From positions 1-64,000 of the forward strand of contig JAHJIN010000484.1 of assembly GCA_018823415.1 (NCBI GenBank): a DNA stretch of 64,000 nucleotides. The letters run 5' to 3'. Made by a program: the position numbers and the translations under genes. The first letter of the stretch is position 1; each line of letters starts with the position of its first letter. The notes under the pieces are model-generated. The model searched no databases, was not told the origin of the DNA, and worked only from the letters and a program-made list of their open reading frames with translations. This document shows, piece after piece, positions 29,565 to 37,545 of the stretch. Source of the DNA: Chloroflexota bacterium (GTDB lineage: Bacteria > Chloroflexota > JAHJIN01).

Positions 29565-30278
29565 ATGCAAGCAATCATATTGGCCGGGGGCAAGGGCGAG
29601 CGATTGCGCCCATATACCAACGACCGGCCCAAACCCATGGTCGAGATCATGAACGTGCCCATCATGGGCTATCAGGTACAATGGCTGGCGAGCCAGGGCG
29701 TGCGCGACGTAGTGGTGTCCTGCGGCTATCGCTACGAGGTTATCCAGGACTATTTTGGCGACGGTCAAAAGTGGGGCGTGCGCATGCGTTATGCCGTGGA
29801 AGAAGAACCGCTGGGCCGGGGCGGCGGCCTCAAGTACGCCTTTCAACACCTGCCGCCCAGCGAGGAACTGGTCATCGCCACCAACGGCGACGTGATCACC
29901 AACCTCTCGCTGACGTCGATGGTCGAATTGCACGAGAGCACCGGGGCCGTGGCGACGGTATTGCTGGTGCCGTATTTCAGCCAGTACGGCATTGTAGAAG
30001 TGGCGGATGACGGCCGGGTGCTGGGCTTTCAGGAAAAGCCCGAACTGCCCTACTGGATCAATGGCGGCGTGTATATTTTCAGTCGTGAGATGGCCCGGCT
30101 CTTGCCAGACCGGGGCGACCACGAAAACACCACGTTCCCGGACCTGGTGCAGCAGGGCAAGCTCATGGCCTATACCACCCGCTCCTTCTGGAAGTCGGTG
30201 GACACGGTCAAAGACATGTCCGAGATCACCAAAGAACTGGAGCGCCGGCTCATGAGCACGTTCTTGAACGGCGCGTAG
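29565..30278 (+). CDS. Sugar-phosphate nucleotidyltransferase
   Basis: MQAIILAGGKGERLRPYTNDRPKPMVEIMNVPIMGYQVQWL...VIATNGDVITN...WINGGVYIF. Confidence 0.95.
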   Translation: MQAIILAGGKGERLRPYTNDRPKPMVEIMNVPIMGYQVQWLASQGVRDVVVSCGYRYEVIQDYFGDGQKWGVRMRYAVEEEPLGRGGGLKYAFQHLPPSEELVIATNGDVITNLSLTSMVELHESTGAVATVLLVPYFSQYGIVEVADDGRVLGFQEKPELPYWINGGVYIFSREMARLLPDRGDHENTTFPDLVQQGKLMAYTTRSFWKSVDTVKDMSEITKELERRLMSTFLNGA

Positions 30279-30299
30279 GACAAGTTGACAACTTGTCCT
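30278..30299. terminator. Palindromic hairpin AGGACAAGTT-ga/c-AACTTGTCCT
   Basis: 10-bp stem between the nucleotidyltransferase and the ileS leader. Confidence 0.5.
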
Positions 30300-30325
30300 C
30301 CTTGAGCCAAAGGGGAGGTGATACC

Positions 30326-30400
30326 ATGAGTGCGAACCCGTTTCGCGCTCACGTCATCGGGATAGACCTGCACGTGCGAATTGTGCCATCGCTGGTGTGA
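30326..30400 (+). promoter_or_regulatory. Candidate 24-aa leader peptide MSANPFRAHVIGIDLHVRIVPSLV* upstream of ileS, overlapping a leader hairpin
   Basis: RBS aggggaggtg; three Ile codons (ATC, ATA, ATT); CGGGATAGA (30358-30366) pairs with TCTATCCCG (30404-30412) directly before the ileS SD. Confidence 0.5.
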
Positions 30401-30423
30401 GATTCTATCCCGAGAGGTGAAAC

Positions 30424-33400
30424 ATGTATCAAGAAGTACCTAGCAAGGTCGATTTTCCGGCCCTGGAGCGCGACATCATGGCGTTCTGGGCCGAGGTCAA
30501 GGCGTTCGAAACCCGGCGCGCCCTCAATGCCGGCCACGAGCCCTGGTCGTTCATCGACGGGCCGATCACGGCCAACAACCCCATGGCCGTCCATCATGCC
30601 TGGGGCCGCACGTACAAAGACCTCTTTCATCGCTTCAAGGCCATGCAGGGCTATGACACTCGCTACCAGAACGGGTTCGACTGTCAGGGCCTCTGGGTAG
30701 AGGTCGAAGTCGAGAAAGAGATGGGTTTCAAGACCAAGCGCGACATCGAGGCCTATGGTCTGGCCGACTTTGTGCTGCGCTGCAAAGAGCGCGTGCTGCG
30801 CTACTCGGCCGTCCAGACTGAGCAGTCTGTCCGGCTGGGCTATTGGATGGACTGGAACGACCCGGACACCTTGCGGTTCCTGGCCGACAAGCTGGCAAAA
30901 GACCCAGACCAGGTCATCACGGTGGACGGCCCCAACGGCCCGGTGACCAACACCGTCGAATACATCGTGGGACACCTGGGCATGCCCGAGATGGGCGGGT
31001 CCTACTATACCTTTGCCGACGAGAACAATTATACTATCTGGTCCATGCTCAAGACCTGCCACGAGCGTGGCTGGGTCTACCAGGGCACCGACGTGATGCC
31101 CTGGTGTCCGCGCTGCGGCACCGGCATCTCGCAGCACGAGATCGTCACCGATGGCTATCGCGAACTGACCCACGCCAGCGTGACCCTGCGCTTTCCGCTG
31201 CGCGAGCGGTCCGACGACACGGTCAGGCGTCAGCGTGAGTCGCTGCTGGTGTGGACCACCACGCCCTGGACTCTCACCTCCAACGTGGCGGCGGCCGTTC
31301 ACCCGGACCTGCCCTATGTTCAGGTGCGCCAGGGCGAGCACGTGCTGTATCTGTCCAAGGGCACGTTGCCGGTCCTGCAAGGCCCCTACGAGGTGCTGGG
31401 CGAGTTGCCCGGCCGCGAGATGGAGGGCTGGACCTATGACGGCCCCTTTGACGAGCTATCCATCCAGCAGAGCACCGGCTCGGCGGCGGCGCACCGGGTC
31501 ATCCTGTGGGACGAGGTGAGCGAAGAAGAGGGCACCGGCATCGTGCACATCGCGCCGGGCTGCGGCGCCGAGGACTTCCTCCTAGGCAAGGAGTTTGGCT
31601 TGCCGGCCCTGGCGCCCCTGGATGAAGCCGGCATCTTTGGGGCTGGCTATGACTGGCTCACCGGCATGAACGTGAGCGATGTGGCCCAGCCCATCTTTGC
31701 CAACCTGCGCGAAAAAGGCGTCCTGTACGACGTGTCCGACTATACGCACCGCTACCCGGTGTGCTGGCGCTGCGAGACCGAGCTGGTCTTTCGGCTGGTG
31801 GACGAGTGGTTCATCAGTATGGGTGCCCAACTCGACAAGCCGTTGGAAGAGGTGACGCCGCAGGAAAAGGTGACCAACCTGCGCTACCAGATCATGGACG
31901 TGGTCAAGGACATCCGCTGGGTGCCGGACTTTGGGCAGGCCCGCGAGATGGACTGGCTGCGCAACATGCACGACTGGATGATCTCCAAAAAGCGCTTCTG
32001 GGGCCTGGCGCTGCCCATCTGGGCCTGTGAGTGCGGCTGGTTCGACGTCATCGGCAGCCAGGAAGAGCTGCGTGAGCGCGCCGTGGAGGGCTGGGACGCC
32101 TTCGAGGGACACACCCCGCACCGGCCCTACATCGACGCGGTCAAGGTGCGCTGCTCTCAATGCGGCCGGCTCGTCAGCCGCATCGCCGATGTAGGCAATC
32201 CCTGGCTCGATGCCGGCATCGTGGCCCTGAGCACTGTGCGCTACAACAGCGACCGGGCCTACTGGGAAAAATGGTTCCCGGCCGACCTGATCTCGGAGAC
32301 GTTCCTGCTCCAGTTTCGCAACTGGTTTTATAGCCTGCTCACCATGAGCGTGGTCATGACCGGCAAAGCACCGTTCGAAAGTGTCTTTACCTACGCGGTG
32401 CTCCTGGCTGAGGACGGCCGGCAGATGCACAAGAGCTGGGGTAATGCCATCTGGTTCGAGGATGCAGCAGAAAAGATGGGCGTGGACGTGATGCGCTGGC
32501 TCTTTTGCGCCCACAAAGAAGAGCACAACCTGATGTTTGGCTACGGCCGGGCCGACGAGACCCGCCGGCGCTTTATCCTGCCCCTGTGGAACGTCTACTC
32601 GTTCTTTGTGACCTATGCGCGGCTGGACGAATGGACCCCGGCGCAGACAGCCGGCCAGCCAGTCGAGTTGACCGAGCTAGACCGCTGGGTCCTGTCACGC
32701 TTGCAGGTATTGATACGTGATGTGACGGCCTGCCTGGACGAACTGAACCCTTACGCCGCCACCGGGCACGCCGAGCGATTTGTGGATGACCTGAGCAACT
32801 GGTACGTCCGGCGCAGCCGCCGCCGGTTCTGGAAGTCCGAAAGCGACGCCGACAAGCTGGCTGCCTATGCCACCCTGCATCGCGTGCTGCTGACGCTGGC
32901 CGAACTGCTGGCCCCGTTCATCCCGTTTCTTACCGAGGCCATGTACCAGAACCTGGTGCGCAGCGTGGACGAGACCGCGCCGGTGAGCGTTCACCATCGC
33001 GACTGGCCCACGCCAGACGAGGCCCTCATCGACGAGGACCTGATGCAGGCGATGGACCTGGCGCTCAAGGCCGTCTCGCTGGGCCACTCGGCGCGCAACA
33101 CTGCCGGCCTCAAGCTGCGGCAGCCGCTGGCCGAAGCGGTGGTGTTTGCCAAGAGCGACGCCGACCGCGCGGCCCTGGCGCGCATGGCTGACGTGATCCA
33201 GGACGAGTTGAACGTCAAGGCTCTGCGCTGGGCCGAGAGCCCAGACGAACTGGTGAGTTATGTGGTGCGCCCGGTCTTGCCCAAGCTGGGTCCCAAATAC
33301 GGCAAGCGCGTGCCGGCCATCCGCGCCACGCTGGAAGCACTGGACCCGGCCGACGTGGCCCGGCGCGTGGGGGCCGGCGTGCCGGTCGAGCTGGATGTGA

Positions 33401-33810
33401 CGGGCGGAGTGGTCACGCTAGAGCCGGACGAAGTCGAGGTCAGCACCGTCCAGCGCGAGGGCTATGCCGTCGCCACCGAAGGCGACCCTTCGACAGGCTC
33501 AGGGCAGGCCCTGACGGTGGGCGTGGACACGGTGCTCACCGAGGCGTTGCAGTTGGAGGGCCTGGCCCGGGACCTGGTGCGTGCCATCCAGGAGATGCGC
33601 AAAGCGGCCGGGTTTGACATCGCCGACCGCATCGTGGCGCACTATCAGGGTGGCGAGATGCTGGCCCGCGTCATTGCCGCACAAGGCGATTACATCGCCG
33701 CCGAAACCCTGGCGGTGGAACTGCGGCCCGGCTTGCCTGACGATGGCTATCGACAGGATACCCAGTTGGGCGGCGAGCCGGTGACACTGGTCGTGGTCAA
33801 GGCAGTCTAG
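30424..33810 (+). CDS. ileS: Isoleucyl-tRNA synthetase
   Basis: NNPMAVHHAWGRTYKDLFHRFKAMQGYDTRYQNGFDCQGLWVEVEVEKE...WTTTPWTLTSNVAAAVHPDL...DGRQMHKSWGNAIWFE. Confidence 0.97.
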   Translation: MYQEVPSKVDFPALERDIMAFWAEVKAFETRRALNAGHEPWSFIDGPITANNPMAVHHAWGRTYKDLFHRFKAMQGYDTRYQNGFDCQGLWVEVEVEKEMGFKTKRDIEAYGLADFVLRCKERVLRYSAVQTEQSVRLGYWMDWNDPDTLRFLADKLAKDPDQVITVDGPNGPVTNTVEYIVGHLGMPEMGGSYYTFADENNYTIWSMLKTCHERGWVYQGTDVMPWCPRCGTGISQHEIVTDGYRELTHASVTLRFPLRERSDDTVRRQRESLLVWTTTPWTLTSNVAAAVHPDLPYVQVRQGEHVLYLSKGTLPVLQGPYEVLGELPGREMEGWTYDGPFDELSIQQSTGSAAAHRVILWDEVSEEEGTGIVHIAPGCGAEDFLLGKEFGLPALAPLDEAGIFGAGYDWLTGMNVSDVAQPIFANLREKGVLYDVSDYTHRYPVCWRCETELVFRLVDEWFISMGAQLDKPLEEVTPQEKVTNLRYQIMDVVKDIRWVPDFGQAREMDWLRNMHDWMISKKRFWGLALPIWACECGWFDVIGSQEELRERAVEGWDAFEGHTPHRPYIDAVKVRCSQCGRLVSRIADVGNPWLDAGIVALSTVRYNSDRAYWEKWFPADLISETFLLQFRNWFYSLLTMSVVMTGKAPFESVFTYAVLLAEDGRQMHKSWGNAIWFEDAAEKMGVDVMRWLFCAHKEEHNLMFGYGRADETRRRFILPLWNVYSFFVTYARLDEWTPAQTAGQPVELTELDRWVLSRLQVLIRDVTACLDELNPYAATGHAERFVDDLSNWYVRRSRRRFWKSESDADKLAAYATLHRVLLTLAELLAPFIPFLTEAMYQNLVRSVDETAPVSVHHRDWPTPDEALIDEDLMQAMDLALKAVSLGHSARNTAGLKLRQPLAEAVVFAKSDADRAALARMADVIQDELNVKALRWAESPDELVSYVVRPVLPKLGPKYGKRVPAIRATLEALDPADVARRVGAGVPVELDVTGGVVTLEPDEVEVSTVQREGYAVATEGDPSTGSGQALTVGVDTVLTEALQLEGLARDLVRAIQEMRKAAGFDIADRIVAHYQGGEMLARVIAAQGDYIAAETLAVELRPGLPDDGYRQDTQLGGEPVTLVVVKAV
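33486..33514. repeat. Dispersed 'CCCTTCGACAGGCTCAGGGCAGG'-type repeat inserted in frame in ileS (encodes DPSTGSGQA)
   Basis: cccttcgacaggctcagggcaggccctga with internal TCAGGGC-AG-GCCCTGA palindrome. Confidence 0.75.
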
Positions 33811-33860
33811 CCCGCTGCCCGGCATGCTTGCTGGGCTGTGAAAAACGTCGAGTTCGACAA

Positions 33861-33892
33861 AAAGGGCCGGGTCTACCAAGACCCGGCCCTTT
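33861..33892. terminator. Bidirectional terminator
   Basis: AAAGGGCCGGGTCT-acca-AGACCCGGCCCTTT perfect stem between convergent genes. Confidence 0.92.
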
Positions 33893-33931
33893 GGCGTTCA
33901 GGTTCGACAGGTCCCGGACCTGCCCGGTTCG

Positions 33932-35659
33932 CTATATGACCAGATCATCTTCCGGCGTATTGCCAAAATCTTGCAGGTTAGAGCCGCCGATAAACTCGCG
34001 CAGGATCGAGTTGTCGGGCACCCGGCTGGAATCATAGGGCAAAAACCAGTCCAGGAATGCCAGTAGGCGCTTGGCCTCCACGTATTCCAACGTCCCCGGG
34101 TCGACCTCGCGCAGCAGCGGCTCGGCCAGCGGTTTCAACACTGCCAACTCGTACACCAGCGCCGAGTTGAACATCACGTCCGCGTTCTCCTGGTATGGAA
34201 AGATCCAGCGCGCCTCGCCCCGGCGCACGCTGGCCCACCGGGCGATGGTCTCCTGGGCCGTATAGCCCCGGAACTGGTCGTCGCGGACGATGCGTCGCAG
34301 CAGGCGCGTATCGGCCGTGGGGATGCGGTTGTGGTGGTCGATGTTCAACTGGGTCAGCGCGCTGGCATAGATGCGAAAGCTCGCTGCCGAGGGGATATTG
34401 GGGATGAGGGCCGGGTTCAGGCCGTGCATGCCCTCGGTCAGGATCAGGCTAGCGGGCTCGACCGATATTGTCTCGCCCTCGGTGCGCATCCCGGTGAGAA
34501 AGTCATAGCGCGGCCGGGTCACCTCCTGGCCGGCCATCAGCTCGAGCAATTGCAGGTTGAGCAGCGGCAGGTCCAGCGCCTCCAGTGCCTCAAAGTCATA
34601 CTCGCCAAACTCGTCGCGTGGCGTCAGGTCGCGGTCCACGAAATAATCGTCCAGGCTCAACGAGATAGGCCGGATACCGTGGGTCAAAAGCTGGACCATG
34701 AGCCGCTTGGCAAAGGTGGTCTTGCCCGATGACGACGGTCCGGCAATGAGCACCAGTCGAATCTGGCCGTGCTGTTCGGCGATGCGCTGGGCAATGTCGC
34801 TGATGCGCTGCTCGTGCAGCGCTTCGGCTACCAGGATCACCTCTTCGATGCGCCCGGTCTTGATGGCCTGATTGAGCGAGCCCACGTCCGTGATGCCCAT
34901 CACCTGCATCCACTGGGTATACTGCCGAAAGATGCTGGACAGCTTGGGGCTGTCGTGAAAAGGCGGCAAGTCGGTGGGCTGGGCCGGCGTCGGAAAGCGC
35001 AGGATAAACCCTGGTGGGTAGCTTTGCAGGCCGAATTGTTGCAGATACCCGGTCGATGGCACCATATAGCCGTATAAATAGTCCTGCATGCCGCGCAGGG
35101 TGTAAATCGATACGTGGTCCTTTTGCCGAAAGCTCAACAGGCGCACCTTGTCTTCATAGCCCAGTTGGGCAAAGAGCGCCTGAGCTTCGGTCACCGGCAT
35201 CTGGCATTTGGAGATGGGCGCGTCCAGGTCTACGATCTCGCGCATGCGCGTCTCGATATCCTGCAACTCGGCCACGGTGAACGGCTCGCGGCCTTCGACC
35301 TGGCAATAGAACCCCTCCGTCAGTGAGTGGTCGATGGTGATGCGCGCTTGCGGGAACAGTTCGTGGGCCGCCGTGATGAGCAAGAACGACAGGGACCGCT
35401 GGTAGACACGCAGGCCGTCGCTGGTATCCATGAAAATGGGCTGGACGGTGGCGTCGCCGTCGAGCTTGTAACGCAGCTCGCGCAGCGTGCCGTTGACCAG
35501 GGCTGCCACCACCGGGTTGGACTGGTCGGGGTACGCGGTCTTGGTAAAGGTTTCCAGCGGTGTTTTCAGGGGCCCGCCCAAGACCCTGCTATCGGGAAAA
35601 CGCACGCGCACGTCGCGTCGCTTGTGGGACGGGCGAACTAGGTCTTGCTTTTTCTTCAT
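33932..35659 (-). CDS. Uridine kinase-family P-loop protein with N-terminal ThrRS/TGS-like region
   Basis: IDHSLTEGFYCQVEG...VLIAGPSSSGKTTFAKRLMVQLLTHGIRPISLSLDDYFVDRDLTPRDEFGEYDFEALEALD. Confidence 0.9.
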   Translation of the reverse strand: MKKKQDLVRPSHKRRDVRVRFPDSRVLGGPLKTPLETFTKTAYPDQSNPVVAALVNGTLRELRYKLDGDATVQPIFMDTSDGLRVYQRSLSFLLITAAHELFPQARITIDHSLTEGFYCQVEGREPFTVAELQDIETRMREIVDLDAPISKCQMPVTEAQALFAQLGYEDKVRLLSFRQKDHVSIYTLRGMQDYLYGYMVPSTGYLQQFGLQSYPPGFILRFPTPAQPTDLPPFHDSPKLSSIFRQYTQWMQVMGITDVGSLNQAIKTGRIEEVILVAEALHEQRISDIAQRIAEQHGQIRLVLIAGPSSSGKTTFAKRLMVQLLTHGIRPISLSLDDYFVDRDLTPRDEFGEYDFEALEALDLPLLNLQLLELMAGQEVTRPRYDFLTGMRTEGETISVEPASLILTEGMHGLNPALIPNIPSAASFRIYASALTQLNIDHHNRIPTADTRLLRRIVRDDQFRGYTAQETIARWASVRRGEARWIFPYQENADVMFNSALVYELAVLKPLAEPLLREVDPGTLEYVEAKRLLAFLDWFLPYDSSRVPDNSILREFIGGSNLQDFGNTPEDDLVI

Positions 35660-35731
35660 ATGTCTATCCTCATTGGCTATTGGTTCAAATGACCCACCGT
35701 GGTACAATAGAGAAAACCACGGAGGGGATCG

Positions 35732-36532
35732 ATGGAACAAAGCGCGATCGCACGTTTGATGGCCAAGTCGCCCGAAGAGGCGATCATTGACCAAATCTGT
35801 CGGGACTTCAACCTGGCGCCCTTCATGGCCCGCACCTATTTCGAGCAGATGCAGCGCTACTTCGAGCGGTATCTGCACCTGGAGCGGGACGTCGGCCAGA
35901 TGACCTTTCTGGCGTTGAGCGCCACCAATCCGCCGGGGCGCGCCGTGGCCGAGTGCGAACGGCTAGCCATTACCTTGACCCTCGACCAGGCAGACGATCT
36001 GGTGGCCCTGGAGCAGGGTCTAGCCGCGCTGCGGCGCAGCAAGATCCAGCGTCTGACTGGTGAGGCCCAGGACCAGGGGGCCCTACTGACCCAGGAAGAC
36101 CTGGCCCGGTTGCTATGTACCAGCCGCTCCACCATCAAACGGGACATCGCCCACCTGCGCGCCGCGGGGACGGCCGTGCCTACACGCGGTCAGGTCAAGG
36201 ACATTGGCCGGGGCGTGAGCCACAAGACGCAGATTGTCGGCGACTGGCTGGCGGGTTACACCTTCAGCCAGATCAAGCGGCGGCGCTGGCATACGGTGGG
36301 CTCGATTGCCCGGTATTGTAGTGATTTTCAGCGCGTGGTGCGGCTCCATGTGCGCGGCCTGGACGTCGCCGAGATTCGGCGCGGTGCGGGCCTGTCCGAG
36401 CGGCTGATTGGTGAGTACCTGGCGCTCTACGAGACGGTGGGACCAGACAACGAGCGTCTGAACCAACTGCTCAGTGAACCAGCGGCGACCACAGCCCAGC
36501 CAGCAGAGGTAAAAAGGGGGGCTTGGTTGTGA
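35732..36532 (+). CDS. DUF1670-like protein with HTH, first of an overlapping pair
   Basis: LLTQEDLARLLCTSRSTIKRDIAHLRAAGTAVPTRGQVKDIGRGVSHKTQIVGDWLAGYTFSQIKRRRWHTVGSIARYCSDFQRVVRL. Confidence 0.7.
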   Translation: MEQSAIARLMAKSPEEAIIDQICRDFNLAPFMARTYFEQMQRYFERYLHLERDVGQMTFLALSATNPPGRAVAECERLAITLTLDQADDLVALEQGLAALRRSKIQRLTGEAQDQGALLTQEDLARLLCTSRSTIKRDIAHLRAAGTAVPTRGQVKDIGRGVSHKTQIVGDWLAGYTFSQIKRRRWHTVGSIARYCSDFQRVVRLHVRGLDVAEIRRGAGLSERLIGEYLALYETVGPDNERLNQLLSEPAATTAQPAEVKRGAWL

Positions 36533-37368
36533 TGAATACGCCGCCCAACTATACCGCAACGCGCATCCAGAAGCGCAATCTGCCCGATTTGCTAGTGCAC
36601 AAGTTCCTGACCGAGTATGGCTACGCTCACGGCCCAGTGATTGCGCGGGCCATCGTCGACGACATCCTGGTGACCATCCAGCAATGCTATCCCGAGCGCG
36701 TGCCCCCCAAGACCGTGGTCTGGCTGGCGGTACGGCGCGAGAGCCGCGGGCAACGCAAGGGCTTGGCCGTCAGCGACCTGACTCCAGTGCAACTCGCCGT
36801 GATCACCGATGCGGAAATCCAGATTCTGACGGACCCCAGCCTGGGTAACACCCGGCGGCACCAAGCTCGTTATGCCTTCAATCAGGCGCGCTATGTCCGC
36901 TGGTGCCACGAGGCCTATGAGCAGGGCGGAGTCTTGACTCATCTGGATCTCAGCCTCTTGAGTGGCCAATCGACCGGCTACATCGGGCGGACGCTGCGGC
37001 GATATGAAGCCGAAACGGATCAGATAGTGCCGACCCGCGGCACCGTGCATGATATTGGCCCCTCAGTCACACACAAGGCCGAGGTCATCCGCCGCTGGCT
37101 GCGCCACGAGTCGCCAGTGCAGATTGCGCGCGCCTTGAATCACGCCCAGGAGTCGGTCGATCGCTATATCGCTGACTATCAGAAAGTGCGGACCCTGGCC
37201 CAGAAATTCACGGCCGCCGAGTTACCGGCGCTCACGGGGTTGACCCCCAGCGTAGTCCAGCAATACCTGACCCTGCTCCGGGAGTATGAACCGGGGCTGG
37301 TACTGTACCCGCCCTCACCTGGGGAGCCAACTGCCCAGGAAGAGCCGCCGCCGTCGGCCTGTGGATAG
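36532..37368 (+). CDS. DUF1670-like protein with HTH, second of the pair
   Basis: VLTHLDLSLLSGQSTGYIGRTLRRYEAETDQIVPTRGTVHDIGPSVTHKAEVIRRWLRHESPVQIARALNHAQESVDRYIADYQKVRTL; start overlaps the previous stop (TGATG). Confidence 0.7.
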   Translation: MNTPPNYTATRIQKRNLPDLLVHKFLTEYGYAHGPVIARAIVDDILVTIQQCYPERVPPKTVVWLAVRRESRGQRKGLAVSDLTPVQLAVITDAEIQILTDPSLGNTRRHQARYAFNQARYVRWCHEAYEQGGVLTHLDLSLLSGQSTGYIGRTLRRYEAETDQIVPTRGTVHDIGPSVTHKAEVIRRWLRHESPVQIARALNHAQESVDRYIADYQKVRTLAQKFTAAELPALTGLTPSVVQQYLTLLREYEPGLVLYPPSPGEPTAQEEPPPSACG

Positions 37369-37411
37369 TGTGGGCAGGCGCGCTTTTCGGCTGTCCACAC
37401 TATCCACAGGC
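37357..37411. repeat. Long hairpin GCCTGTGGATAGTGTGG(G/A)CAG...CTGTCCACACTATCCACAGGC
   Basis: 17-bp perfect plus 4-bp near-perfect stem overlapping the DUF1670 stop codon. Confidence 0.85.
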
Positions 37412-37468
37412 ACCCACCTTGCCTATCGGTGGGTCATTAGGACTTATTGGCTGTTTGACAGGCAACAC

Positions 37469-37492
37469 AGCCCCACGCCGAGGCGCGGGGCT
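37469..37492. terminator. Hairpin AGCCCCaCGCC-ga-GGCGcGGGGCT
   Basis: 11-bp stem with one mismatch in the convergent intergenic region. Confidence 0.6.
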
Positions 37493-37545
37493 TGCGTATG
37501 CTATTATACACAACTTGATCGCGACTGGCAAGGCTGGTAGCCAAC

